A DNA stretch of 64,000 nt from Okibacterium sp. HSC-33S16 (GTDB lineage: Bacteria > Actinomycetota > Actinomycetes > Actinomycetales > Microbacteriaceae): NCBI RefSeq assembly GCF_024171565.1, contig NZ_JALJZZ010000006.1:212813-276812 (forward strand), written 5' to 3'. Shown here one piece after another: positions 36,580 through 45,515 of this stretch. Positions within the stretch are counted from its first letter, which is position 1. Every line of letters starts with the position of its first letter. The notes under the pieces were generated by a model. The model was not told the origin of the DNA. It searched no databases and was given only the letters and a program-made list of their open reading frames with translations. The position numbers and the translations under genes are program-made.

Positions 36580-37344
36580 CTACTCCGCGATGAAGTCGCT
36601 GGTGTCCCCCACATAGCGCGTGTTGTTCTCCGGGATCGGCTGCACAGCGGCCAGAGCCACCTCTGCGGCAAATTCGCCGACGTTGTAGAGCTTCCCTGCC
36701 GCGTCCTTCCGCGAGCTGATGGCCCCGGGATTTGCGCGCTCGAGCAGCGTTGCGGTGATGGTGCCCTCGATCATGTCGCCGGAGACCACAACGAAACCGA
36801 TGTTCCGTTCGGTCAGTTCCGGCAGCTTCGCCCGCAGTGCGTCCTCCCCGGCGCGCTTCGACAACGCCACCGGAATGTACTCGGGCATCGTCGGCGTCGT
36901 ACGGATGAAGTGCGCCTGGTGACTTGTCACGAACACTACGCGCGAACCCTCAGCGAGAAGCGGCATGGCGGAGTCGAGCACGTTGAGCTGGGCGTCCCGG
37001 TTCAGCTGCATGGCGTAGTCCTCGGCCATCCCGCTCTCCATTCCCCCGGATGCGTTAAGCACGAGCACATCGAGCGAACCGAACTCCGCGCGCACCGCGT
37101 CGAACATTGCCTGAACGCTCACGGGGTCGGTTAGATCGGCACCAACAGTGATCGCAGTCCCCCCGGCCGCGCGAATCTGGTCGGCCAGTTTCACCGCCCG
37201 CGCTTCCTTGTTGCGGTAGTTGATGACGACTCGAGCCCCGGCTTCAGCGAAGTACCGAACCGTATCTGCGCCGATGCCACGAGACGACCCCGTGACGAGG
37301 ATGTTCTTTTCAGCGAGCGAACCTGGAACGAGCGGATTGGACAC
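36580..37344 (-). CDS. SDR family NAD(P)-binding protein with altered active site
   Basis: Short-chain dehydrogenase/reductase fold, 254 residues. The cofactor loop TGSSRGIG and the NYRNK segment (suggesting NADP preference) are present. The canonical YxxxK is not: in EYIPVALSKRAG the position four before the lysine is Val, with the nearest Tyr seven before it. The GTG at 37344 is preferred because AAGGAG lies 6 nt upstream; the frame extends to 37398. It is transcribed alone, convergent with the HdeD gene. Substrate unknown. Confidence 0.83.
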   Translation of the reverse strand: MSNPLVPGSLAEKNILVTGSSRGIGADTVRYFAEAGARVVINYRNKEARAVKLADQIRAAGGTAITVGADLTDPVSVQAMFDAVRAEFGSLDVLVLNASGGMESGMAEDYAMQLNRDAQLNVLDSAMPLLAEGSRVVFVTSHQAHFIRTTPTMPEYIPVALSKRAGEDALRAKLPELTERNIGFVVVSGDMIEGTITATLLERANPGAISSRKDAAGKLYNVGEFAAEVALAAVQPIPENNTRYVGDTSDFIAE

Positions 37345-37503
37345 GATGAACTCCTTAGACACGGGGCGGTACAGCCGGAAGGGGGCGATTCCCGGCACCC
37401 GAGACTATCAAGAAGTATCGATGCGCCGCCTTTCAGCGACTGCTAGATTCGATCACAAGGCAGCCAGCACCGGCGCACTGCTTCAGCACCAGAAGGGGGT
37501 TCC

Positions 37504-37974
37504 ATGGACTGGATTATCGAGTACATCTGGATCATCTGGCTCGTGCTCATCCTCCTCTTCGTCACCGTTGAGATGTTGAGTCTCGAATTCACGTTCCTCA
37601 TGCTCGCCATCGGATCGGCCATTGGTCTCCTCTCCGGGACGATCGGCGTCCCGTGGTGGGGTCAATTCCTCATCGCGGCCGCGGCATCCGTCCTCCTGCT
37701 CCTTCTGGTCCGACCGTCGCTTCTTCGCGCGCTGCGCAAGGGTGAGGACCCGGCCAAAAGCAACATTGACGCCCTTGTCGGAGCCTCCGGCCGGGTAGTG
37801 CAAACGGTGTCCGGCCACGGCGGACAGGTGAAGCTGGCCAACGGTGAGCTCTGGACGGCCAGTGTCGATCCCGACTCGCCAGCAACGAGTCTCGAGCCCG
37901 GTACCTCCGTGCAGGTCCAGGCCATCCGCGGCGCAACGGCCGTGGTTATCCCCTCAGAGAGGAACGCATCGTGA
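37504..37974 (+). CDS. NfeD family protein
   Basis: NfeD1b-type membrane protein, 156 residues: two to three membrane segments (about 5-70) followed by a cytoplasmic OB-fold (about 85-150, VGASGRVVQTVSGHGGQVKL). AAGGGGG precedes the ATG. It overlaps the SPFH gene by 4 nt (GTGA). NfeD/SPFH pairs organise membrane microdomains; the OB-fold is thought to regulate the partner. Confidence 0.88.
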   Translation: MDWIIEYIWIIWLVLILLFVTVEMLSLEFTFLMLAIGSAIGLLSGTIGVPWWGQFLIAAAASVLLLLLVRPSLLRALRKGEDPAKSNIDALVGASGRVVQTVSGHGGQVKLANGELWTASVDPDSPATSLEPGTSVQVQAIRGATAVVIPSERNAS

Positions 37975-39002
37975 GCAGTGCATCCGACGTCATTGGAACG
38001 GTTATCGCCTGGGTTGTTGGCGTTGTCGTTGTCATCTTCATCCTGGTCGTCCTCTTCCGGGCCATTCGCATCATCCCGCAGGCCTCGGCCGGAGTTGTCG
38101 AGCGGCTGGGCCGCTACCACAAGACGCTCCAACCCGGCTTGAACTTACTCGTCCCGTTCATCGACCGGGTGCGCCCGCTCATCGATATGCGTGAGCAGGT
38201 CGTTTCGTTCCCGCCGCAGCCGGTGATCACCGAAGACAACCTCGTCGTCTCCATTGACACTGTCGTTTATTTCCAAGTGACGGATGCTCGCGCCGCCACC
38301 TACGAAATCGCCAATTATCTCGGTGCTGTCGAGCAGCTCACCACGACGACATTGCGTAACGTCGTGGGTGGGCTGAACCTCGAAGAAGCCCTCACCAGCC
38401 GCGACAACATTAACGGCCAACTGCGGGTGGTCCTCGATGAAGCGACCGGCAAATGGGGCATTCGCGTGGGTCGTGTCGAGCTCAAGGCCATTGACCCGCC
38501 CCTGTCGATCCAGGACTCGATGGAAAAGCAGATGCGTGCCGAGCGCGACCGTCGCGCGTTGATCCTAACCGCTGAAGGTACCAAGCAATCGGCGATCCTG
38601 ACGGCCGAAGGTGCCCGGCAGGCCGCGATCCTCAGTGCTGAAGGTGACGCACGAGCAGCCGTTCTCCGCGCCCAAGGTGAAGCCGAAGCCATCACGACGG
38701 TCTTCGACGCGATCCACCGCGGTGATCCGGACCCCAAGCTTCTCGCGTACCAGTACCTGCAAACTCTACCGAAGCTCGCGGACGGTTCATCGAACAAGTT
38801 GTGGATCATCCCGTCTGAGTTGACCGAAGCACTCAAGGGGCTCGGAAAGGCGTTCGTCCCCGGAGCAGAGAATTCTCGGTCCGCTCCCCCGGCAGGACCG
38901 GTGCCCGACGTGCCGTCCAGCGTCTTCCCGGCCAACGTGCCGCCGTCGTTCCCGCCGGCCGGTCCGCCTGCACCGCCCGCGTCGCCACCGGCGTCCGAGT
39001 AG
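37971..39002 (+). CDS. SPFH/Band 7 (stomatin-like, QmcA family) protein
   Basis: Membrane-anchored Band 7 protein of 343 residues: one N-terminal membrane helix (about 11-30), the SPFH domain (about 30-190, starting IIPQASAGVVERLGRYHKTL), and an Ala/Glu-rich coiled coil with repeated TAEG(A/T)(R/K)QAAIL units (about 195-250). The C-terminus is Pro-rich. It overlaps nfeD by 4 nt. It probably forms large membrane rings and scaffolds proteases or other membrane proteins. Confidence 0.92.
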   Translation: MSSASDVIGTVIAWVVGVVVVIFILVVLFRAIRIIPQASAGVVERLGRYHKTLQPGLNLLVPFIDRVRPLIDMREQVVSFPPQPVITEDNLVVSIDTVVYFQVTDARAATYEIANYLGAVEQLTTTTLRNVVGGLNLEEALTSRDNINGQLRVVLDEATGKWGIRVGRVELKAIDPPLSIQDSMEKQMRAERDRRALILTAEGTKQSAILTAEGARQAAILSAEGDARAAVLRAQGEAEAITTVFDAIHRGDPDPKLLAYQYLQTLPKLADGSSNKLWIIPSELTEALKGLGKAFVPGAENSRSAPPAGPVPDVPSSVFPANVPPSFPPAGPPAPPASPPASE

Positions 39003-39007
39003 CGACG

Positions 39008-39790
39008 GTGATCGACGAGTCCTCGCCGCAGTCCCGCTTTCTGACTCCGCAACGTCCCCGCGTCTTCGCGCACAGGGGGCTCGCGCTCGGGGTGCCGGAG
39101 AACACGCTCGCCGCGTTCCAGGCCGCCATCGATGTGGGCGCGGAATACATCGAAACTGACGTGCACGCCACAGCGGACGGAATCGCCGTGCTCGTACACG
39201 ACCCGGATGTCACGGTGGACGGCGTGGTCCACACGGTGCGTGACCTCACTCTGCACGAGCTGAGCGAAGTGGATCTCGGCGGCGGACACCGCGTGCCAAC
39301 ACTCGCGGCCGCACTCAACCGGTTCGGGAGCACTCGCTTCAACATCGACGTGAAATCAGAGCATGCTCCCGAGCCGACGGCTCACGCGATCCGTGCAGCC
39401 TCAGCGACTGACCGGGTGCTCGTGACCTCCTTCGACGAACGGCGGCGTGTACGGGCTATCGATCAGCTAACCGCCGTAACCAGCTCCGCGTCGTCGCGCC
39501 TTGTCACCCGGGCGCTTATCGGAGCAAAAGCCGGTTCGGTGGAAGTCGTCCGACGATCGCTCGCCGGTGTGCCGGTGGTTCAGATTCCGGAACGGCACAG
39601 AAACATTCAGCTCGTGACGCCCCGAAGCCTGTCGACCATGCACCGGGCCGGTGTCGAGGTCCACGTGTGGACCGTCAATGACGTCTCCGACATGGAACGG
39701 TTACTGGCGTTGGGTGTCGACGGACTGATCACGGATCGGGTCGATCTTGCCCTCCCCCTCGTCGACGCCTGGCGGAGTCGCTCCCGCTGA
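39008..39790 (+). CDS. Glycerophosphodiester phosphodiesterase family protein
   Basis: GDPD/UgpQ family enzyme, 260 residues, hydrolysing glycerophosphodiesters to glycerol-3-phosphate and an alcohol. It has the active-site histidine/arginine motif FAHRGLALGVPENTLAAF, metal ligands ETDVHATADG, the second histidine VLVHDPDV, and the late HVWTVND. No signal peptide, so cytoplasmic. It starts at GTG 5 nt after the SPFH stop. Adjacent to rbpA, as often in actinobacteria. Confidence 0.92.
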   Translation: MIDESSPQSRFLTPQRPRVFAHRGLALGVPENTLAAFQAAIDVGAEYIETDVHATADGIAVLVHDPDVTVDGVVHTVRDLTLHELSEVDLGGGHRVPTLAAALNRFGSTRFNIDVKSEHAPEPTAHAIRAASATDRVLVTSFDERRRVRAIDQLTAVTSSASSRLVTRALIGAKAGSVEVVRRSLAGVPVVQIPERHRNIQLVTPRSLSTMHRAGVEVHVWTVNDVSDMERLLALGVDGLITDRVDLALPLVDAWRSRSR

Positions 39791-39849
39791 GTCTGGGCGT
39801 TAGCTGCGAGTTTTGCGGCGACGGGAAGCTTCTCCCCAGTTTGGGGGTC

Positions 39850-39856
39850 TATAACT
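39850..39856 (+). promoter_or_regulatory. Candidate -10 element of rbpA
   Basis: TATAACT lies 30 nt before the rbpA start and just upstream of its strong AGGAGGGG ribosome-binding site (39871-39878). A CCCC-AGTTT-GGGG hairpin overlaps the spacer. The -35 was not identified. Confidence 0.4.
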
Positions 39857-39886
39857 GTGAGAAGCGAGCGAGGAGGGGACCACACA

Positions 39887-40255
39887 ATGGCTGATCGCAG
39901 TTTGCGCGGAATGCGCCTGGGCGCCCAGAGCTTACAGAGCGAAGAGGGCGTCGTATTTTCAGACCGAACACGGTTCGTGTACCTGTGCCCCGAATGTAAC
40001 CACGAGACAGCGCTGATGTTTGCGGCTGACGCGGAGGCTCCCGAAACCTGGGAGTGCCGCCACTGCGGGCATGAGGCCGTTCTCATGGTGGGTTCGGAGC
40101 CGATCACGATCGACAAGTCCGACCAGAAGCAGGCACGCACCCACTGGGACATGCTGCTTGAGCGCCGGTCGCGTGAAGAACTTGAGGAGCTGCTCGAAGA
40201 GCGCCTGTCGTTCCTTCGCGAGCGTCGCGGATTGAATAAGAAGGTGGGAGCCTAG
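39887..40255 (+). CDS. rbpA: RNA polymerase-binding protein RbpA
   Basis: Actinobacteria-specific transcription activator that binds sigma and RNA polymerase and stabilises open complexes. The 122-residue product has the N-terminal tail, the zinc-binding core with C34, C37, C57 and C60 (LCPEC, WECRHC), a basic linker and the sigma-interaction domain (about 78-115). The ATG at 39887 is fixed by AGGAGGGG; the longer frame from 39857 is discarded. A strong terminator follows. Confidence 0.97.
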   Translation: MADRSLRGMRLGAQSLQSEEGVVFSDRTRFVYLCPECNHETALMFAADAEAPETWECRHCGHEAVLMVGSEPITIDKSDQKQARTHWDMLLERRSREELEELLEERLSFLRERRGLNKKVGA

Positions 40256-40268
40256 GTTCCCAGCACAC

Positions 40269-40300
40269 AAAAAGGCGCTCGGTCACCGAGCGCCTTTTTT
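40269..40300. terminator. Bidirectional intrinsic terminator between rbpA and lnt
   Basis: A5 (40269-40273), GGCGCTCG (40274-40281), a short loop, CGAGCGCC (40287-40294) and T6 (40295-40300). The A and T runs on both sides make it work in both directions for the convergent rbpA and lnt genes. Confidence 0.93.
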
Positions 40301-40365
40301 GATGTCGCTGTGAGACCACAGCTGGTTTCATGTGATCGGCGGTGGTGCGGCTTTTTCGAGAGCCT

Positions 40366-41943
40366 CTACGCGGTCTGCGTGTCTCGCAAGCGAGGCTTCT
40401 TTTCTGCCGTACCGGTCGCGCCTCGCCGCTTCCGTGGAGTACTGAGAGCAGCAATCGCGAGGCCAGCCAATCCGAAGAAAGCCATGACGAATTCGATGAC
40501 GGCGCCGTACCGCATCGCCGGCGTCGTGGTGGTCGACAAGGGGACGCTTTCCACCATTGCACCCGGCTCGTACGCGGGAATCTGGGTCAGCGTGCGACCG
40601 TCCGGGGCAATCATCTGGCTGGTTCCCACCGTCGAAACGTTCACGACTGAGCGCGAAGACTCGATGGCTCGCAGACGCGCAATGGCTAGCTGCTGTTGAT
40701 TCTCGTCGGTTCGGCCGAAGTCCGCATTGTTGGTCTGCGCAATGATGACTTGCGCGCCACGGTCGACGGCCTCCCGGGTGAGCGCGTCGTCCACAATGTC
40801 AAAGCAGATGGAGATTCCGGCAATGACGCCGTTGACGTCGAAAATGTTGTCGCGGGTGCCCGGTGTGTATTCGCGAGCAACCAAACCGATCAGGTCGGGC
40901 GCGAACGGTTCCCAAAACTCGCGATCCGGCACGTACTCGCCGAACGGAACGGGATGACGCTTGTCGTAGTAGTCGAGCGCTCCCCGGCCCGCAGTCCAGA
41001 GGAGAGAGGTGTTGAAGAACTTGCCCTCTCGTTCGGTGATTGTCCCGGTGAGAATCGGCGCGTTGAGTTGGGAACCGAGGTAGTCCAACACTCCGGCCGC
41101 TTCGGGTACCTCAAGAGGATTCAGGTCTGAGCCGTTCTCCGGCCACACCACCATGTCGACGTTCGTTCCCACAACATCGAGGCTCGCCGACGCTTGAGCC
41201 ATGAGGATGTCGCCCGGCTGTCTGTCGTCGAAATAACCAGCTTTGGCGTTTCCCTGGACGGCAGCGATCGTTGAGACCCCGCTCACCACGACAGGAACAG
41301 ACGGGACAGCGAGAACCAGGGCGATCGCGGCCGCCGGGAGGGCAATGCGTGTGAAGACGCTCACGATGTCAGGTTCCCGCACGATCTGGATCGCAAAGGC
41401 GATGAGCCAGACCATGAGAAAACTCAAACCGCTGAGTCCGACCCACGCCACGAGCGGGGCGAAGGGGCTTTCGGACTGGCTGAGCGCCATCCGTCCCCAG
41501 GCAAATCCCCCGTATGGCCAGGTGCTAACCAGAGCCTCGCGTGCCGTCCAGAGACCAGCGACCACGAGGGGCAAGAGAACCAGGCGACCAAATCGGTGAG
41601 CCCACACCCGTGGGATGAGACGGAAAGCCAGGGTGATCAGAAGAGCGCCAACCGCGAAGAAGAGCGACTCAAGAACCGACAGGGCAATCCACGGAACGGG
41701 CCCGAGGTACAACGCTGTCCATGACACGTGGACGAGGTAGAACGACACACTGCCGAGGAAGCCGACCAGGAGAGAACCACCGACGCTCCGGCCGATGAGG
41801 GACACGAGGATCAGTGCTGCACCAACGAATGCGAGCGGCCAGATCCCCTTGTCCGGGAAACCGGCGTCGAGCACGGGACCAGCGGCGATCGCGACCACCG
41901 CGGCGACGAGGAGAGGCAGGGGCGGGCGTTGTGGGGGCGTCAC
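40366..41943 (-). CDS. lnt: Apolipoprotein N-acyltransferase Lnt
   Basis: Integral membrane enzyme that N-acylates the lipid-modified cysteine of lipoproteins. The 525-residue protein has about six N-terminal membrane helices, a periplasmic nitrilase (CN-hydrolase) domain and a final membrane helix near residues 488-505. The Glu-Lys-Cys residues are seen in VWPENGS, YDKRHPVPFGEY and GISICFDIV. The GTG start lies 34 nt after the helicase stop, so it is probably the end of the pafB-to-lnt transcript. The ppm1-type mannosyltransferase often next to or fused with Lnt is absent here. Confidence 0.93.
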   Translation of the reverse strand: MTPPQRPPLPLLVAAVVAIAAGPVLDAGFPDKGIWPLAFVGAALILVSLIGRSVGGSLLVGFLGSVSFYLVHVSWTALYLGPVPWIALSVLESLFFAVGALLITLAFRLIPRVWAHRFGRLVLLPLVVAGLWTAREALVSTWPYGGFAWGRMALSQSESPFAPLVAWVGLSGLSFLMVWLIAFAIQIVREPDIVSVFTRIALPAAAIALVLAVPSVPVVVSGVSTIAAVQGNAKAGYFDDRQPGDILMAQASASLDVVGTNVDMVVWPENGSDLNPLEVPEAAGVLDYLGSQLNAPILTGTITEREGKFFNTSLLWTAGRGALDYYDKRHPVPFGEYVPDREFWEPFAPDLIGLVAREYTPGTRDNIFDVNGVIAGISICFDIVDDALTREAVDRGAQVIIAQTNNADFGRTDENQQQLAIARLRAIESSRSVVNVSTVGTSQMIAPDGRTLTQIPAYEPGAMVESVPLSTTTTPAMRYGAVIEFVMAFFGLAGLAIAALSTPRKRRGATGTAEKKPRLRDTQTA

Positions 41944-41977
41944 CTCCCCAGCCTAGATCGTCGTCGTGCTCTCAACC

Positions 41978-44401
41978 TCACACCGAGCTGTATGCGACGA
42001 TCCCGCGCCGAATGGCCTCCAACGCTTTGCGCGCATTGCGGCCAACTCCCCCGTCAGCGACGAGGGACAGTTGGTCAAGAAGGTCGATGGTTTGCTTGGT
42101 CCAGCGAACGAAATCGCCGGCCGCCATGTCCGCGTCGAGGAGGACCGAATTCAGGGTCGAGCCGCGCGCCCACTTGTGCATCGCAATGGCGAGACCGGTT
42201 GCGAGCGGTTCGCTCCCCGGCAGCCGGTGCTCCTGCTCGGTATCGTCGAGCCGCGCCCAGAGATCCTGTGTTTTGTCGAGGGCGACCCGGAACGCGCCGC
42301 GGGGCAGGAACCGTTCAGGCACCTGGCCTTCGTCTCGGCGAGGCTCAAAGACGATGCAGCTGGCCATGGCCGCGAGGCTTGCCGGATCGAGATCATTCCA
42401 GAGGTTGCGGTGCAGCGCCTCGGCCACCAGCAAGTCGCGTTCGCCGTAGATCCGCTTTAACGTACGACCTGCTGCGCTCAGCTCAAGCTGGCCTTCGTCG
42501 TTCTCAAGAAGATACTCGTACTCGACGAGAACATCAGTCACCCGATCAAAGATCTTGGCGACCGCACCGGTGCGGGTCGCGATCTGGCGGGTGAGCTGGT
42601 CTGTCTGTTTCTTGAGCCGGAAGTACCGCTCGGCCCACCGCGCGTGGTGTTCACGATCAGGGCAGTGGTGACAGGGGTGCGCCGACAGCCGTTTGCGCAG
42701 GCCGTTCACGCGGCGCTGGCGTTTTTCACGAGCAGCGCGGGTTGATGTGTCCGCTTGCGCGCTTCCGCGTTCGAGGTCGGTCAGCTCGCGTCGCATCGAG
42801 GCATACTCGCGAAAGTTGCCGAGGTGGCAGGTCATCGACTCGGCATACTTCGCCAGCGATGCCTCCTGCTCCCGTACCTTGCGGGCAAGGCCGACAACCG
42901 CGCGGTCTGCCTGAAATTGAGCGAACGACGATTCCAGAATCTCGCGCGTACGCTCGCGCCCGAACTGGTCGATGAGGTTCACGGCCATGTTGTAGGTGGG
43001 CTTAAAACTCGAGTTCAGCGGATAGCTCCGGCGCGACGCAAGCGACGCGACCGATTGCGGATGCAGGCCCTCCTGCCAGGTCACAACGGCGTGACCCTCG
43101 ACGTCAATACCTCGCCGACCGGCACGACCGGTGAGCTGGGTGTACTCCCCCGGCGTGATCGGCACTCGCGCCTCACCGTTGAACTTCTCCAGCTTCTCCA
43201 GCACTACGGTTCGAGCCGGCATGTTGATTCCGAGCGCGAGCGTCTCGGTAGCGAACACGGCTTTGACAAGCTTCCGCCGGAACAGCTCTTCGACGACTTC
43301 CTTGAAAGCAGGCAGCATTCCGGCGTGGTGCGCAGCTACCCCTCGCTCAAGTCCTTCAAGCCACTCCCAATAGCCCAGCACCGCAAGGTCTTCGTCGGGC
43401 AACGGTGAGCAGCGCTCCTCGACGATCGCCCGAATCTCCTCCCGCTCCTGGCTATCAGTGAGACGGATGCCTGAGCGCAGCACCTGCGCAACCGCCTGAT
43501 CGCATCCGACCCGACTGAAGATGAAGAAAATGGCCGGCATCAGATGATGCTCGTCCAGCAGTCGAATAACGTCACCCCGGTCAATTCGCTGTGGTGGGCG
43601 ACGCCCACCCTTGGCGTTATACCGGGAAACGTCGTTGTATTGCCGGGAGTTGAGGTTGCGTCCGCCGAACTGGGCCATCCGCACCAGTTCAGGATTCACC
43701 TGGTTGGTGTCGGCAAGGGTGGGCGCCGCGAACAGGTCGATCAGCTTGCCGCGCATGAGAACGTGTTGGTCGAGCGGAACAGGCCGCTCCTCCGAGACAA
43801 TCACCTCGGTGTGTCCGCGAACCGCCTGCAGCCAATCACCGAACTCCTCGGCGTTGGACACGGTCGCGCTGAGCGACACCATCCGCACGTCCTCGGGCAG
43901 GTGGATGATGACTTCTTCCCACACGGCGCCGCGGAACCGGTCGGCCAGATAGTGCACCTCGTCCATGACTACGTAGGCAAGGTCTGCCAGCAGGTCGGAG
44001 TCCGCGTAGAGCATGTTCCGCAGCACTTCCGTCGTCATGACGACGATGCGGGCTTTCGCGTTGATATTGGTGTCACCGGTGAGCAATCCAACCGATTCCG
44101 CACCGTATTCGGCGACAAGCTCCCCGAACTTCTGATTGCTCAGGGCTTTCATGGGAGCCGTGTAGAACACCTTGCGGCGAGGGCTTTGCATTGCTGCATA
44201 AATGGCGAACTCGGCAATGATGGTTTTGCCGGCGCCGGTCGGTGCCGCGACGAGGACGCTGTTACCCGCTTCGATACTGGCGCACGCCTCAACCTGGAAC
44301 GGGTCGAGGTCGAACCGTTGTTTCTCGCGGAAGGCGTCGAGCAGAGGAGTCTTACGTCGGGAAGCCGCGTATCGTTCCGCGGGGCTGAGTTCTGCGGTCA
44401 C
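41978..44401 (-). CDS. Ski2/Mtr4-like superfamily 2 RNA helicase (HelY type)
   Basis: DExH helicase of 807 residues. Motif I APTGAGKTIIAEF (about 54-66), motif II DEVHY, motif III SLSATV, motif VI QLTGRAGRRG, followed by a long C-terminal region with CHHCPDREHH, a Ski2-like feature. Homologues (HelY) are conserved downstream of tatC in actinobacteria; a role in RNA turnover is inferred from the family. The GTG start overlaps the tatC stop by 4 nt. Confidence 0.93.
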   Translation of the reverse strand: MTAELSPAERYAASRRKTPLLDAFREKQRFDLDPFQVEACASIEAGNSVLVAAPTGAGKTIIAEFAIYAAMQSPRRKVFYTAPMKALSNQKFGELVAEYGAESVGLLTGDTNINAKARIVVMTTEVLRNMLYADSDLLADLAYVVMDEVHYLADRFRGAVWEEVIIHLPEDVRMVSLSATVSNAEEFGDWLQAVRGHTEVIVSEERPVPLDQHVLMRGKLIDLFAAPTLADTNQVNPELVRMAQFGGRNLNSRQYNDVSRYNAKGGRRPPQRIDRGDVIRLLDEHHLMPAIFFIFSRVGCDQAVAQVLRSGIRLTDSQEREEIRAIVEERCSPLPDEDLAVLGYWEWLEGLERGVAAHHAGMLPAFKEVVEELFRRKLVKAVFATETLALGINMPARTVVLEKLEKFNGEARVPITPGEYTQLTGRAGRRGIDVEGHAVVTWQEGLHPQSVASLASRRSYPLNSSFKPTYNMAVNLIDQFGRERTREILESSFAQFQADRAVVGLARKVREQEASLAKYAESMTCHLGNFREYASMRRELTDLERGSAQADTSTRAAREKRQRRVNGLRKRLSAHPCHHCPDREHHARWAERYFRLKKQTDQLTRQIATRTGAVAKIFDRVTDVLVEYEYLLENDEGQLELSAAGRTLKRIYGERDLLVAEALHRNLWNDLDPASLAAMASCIVFEPRRDEGQVPERFLPRGAFRVALDKTQDLWARLDDTEQEHRLPGSEPLATGLAIAMHKWARGSTLNSVLLDADMAAGDFVRWTKQTIDLLDQLSLVADGGVGRNARKALEAIRRGIVAYSSV

Positions 44402-45189
44402 AAAGCCAATTCTGCATCAAGCGCCGCCTGGCGTTTAGCGGCGCGACGGTCGTGGATCCATGCGATACCATATGCGGCGAAATAGAGCACCACCATGGGG
44501 ACCGCAAGCACGAACATCGAAATTACGTCGGCAGCGGGGGTGGCCACCGCGCAGAACAAGACGATGACGAGAATGGCGATTCGCCAGGATTTGATGATGG
44601 ATGCGGCGCTGAGGACACCGACGAAGTTCAGCAGAACGAGGAATACCGGCACTACGAATGCGATACCGACCGCGAGCAGGAGCTTGAGGACGAAATCAAA
44701 GTAAATGCCGGCGTTGAAGAAGTTCGACGCATCCGCCGGGGTGAAGCCCACCATGAGCTCCACGATGTGTGGCATGACCCACCAGCCCGCAGCGCACCCG
44801 GCGAGGAAGAGCGGTACGGCGCTGAGCAGAAAGCCGAGCGCGTATCCGATCTCTTTGCGTGTGAGACCCGGCACCAGGAACGCCCAAATTTGGTAGAGCC
44901 AGATCGGGCTCGACACGACAATGCCGAGAGTGAGCGCCACTTTCATGCGCAGATCGAATGCACCGGTCACCGCATCGAAGTTGAGCAACGCCTGACCGCG
45001 GTCATCGGCGATCTCCGTGATCGGAGCCGCCATCTGGTCGATCGCCCACTCAGAGAAAATGAATCCGGCGATCATGGCCACGACCACTCCGGCCGCGATG
45101 ATGAACAGGCGTTTCCTCAGTTCGACCAGATGCTCACCGAGAGACATCCGGCCATCAGTGCTTTTTCGCCGGGTAGTGCCCTGTGCCAC
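44398..45189 (-). CDS. tatC: Sec-independent protein translocase TatC
   Basis: Six-helix core of the twin-arginine translocase that recognises RR signal peptides. The 263-residue protein starts with the conserved SLGEHLVELRKRL cytoplasmic motif (16-28) and contains FLVPGLTRKEIGYALGF with further helices. It lies between tatA (5 nt) and helY (4 nt overlap). Starts at GTG. Folded cofactor proteins such as QcrA-type Rieske subunits are among typical Tat substrates. Confidence 0.96.
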   Translation of the reverse strand: MAQGTTRRKSTDGRMSLGEHLVELRKRLFIIAAGVVVAMIAGFIFSEWAIDQMAAPITEIADDRGQALLNFDAVTGAFDLRMKVALTLGIVVSSPIWLYQIWAFLVPGLTRKEIGYALGFLLSAVPLFLAGCAAGWWVMPHIVELMVGFTPADASNFFNAGIYFDFVLKLLLAVGIAFVVPVFLVLLNFVGVLSAASIIKSWRIAILVIVLFCAVATPAADVISMFVLAVPMVVLYFAAYGIAWIHDRRAAKRQAALDAELAL

Positions 45190-45194
45190 AGACC

Positions 45195-45464
45195 TTACGG
45201 TTTCGTGTGGGACTCGTGTGAACCGGACGCGGTGGTCTCAGTTGGAGCGGGAGTCGGGGCAGCAGGTGTCGACGGCGTCGTTGCCGGCGGAACCGAAGCT
45301 GACGTGTCCGTGGTGTCGACCTTGTCGCTCTTGATCTCGTTCTTGAAAATCTTCATCGACTGGCCGACGCTCTTGGCGAGTCCGGGGAGCTTGGGTGCGC
45401 CGAAGAGAAGAAGCACGAGGAACACAATAATGAGCAGGTGCCAGCCGGTGAGGTTTGCTAACAT
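45195..45464 (-). CDS. tatA: Sec-independent protein translocase TatA
   Basis: Pore-forming subunit, 89 residues: one N-terminal membrane helix (about 8-22, LLIIVFLVLLLFG), the hinge FGAPKLPGLAKSVGQ, an amphipathic helix and a Thr/Pro/Ala-rich tail. AAAGGA is upstream of the ATG. Located 51 nt after pafC and 5 nt before tatC. Confidence 0.95.
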   Translation of the reverse strand: MLANLTGWHLLIIVFLVLLLFGAPKLPGLAKSVGQSMKIFKNEIKSDKVDTTDTSASVPPATTPSTPAAPTPAPTETTASGSHESHTKP

Positions 45465-45515
45465 GATCCATCCTTTGGTTCTGTGCTGTTGGCCAGAAGT
45501 TTAGCTGGTTCCACG

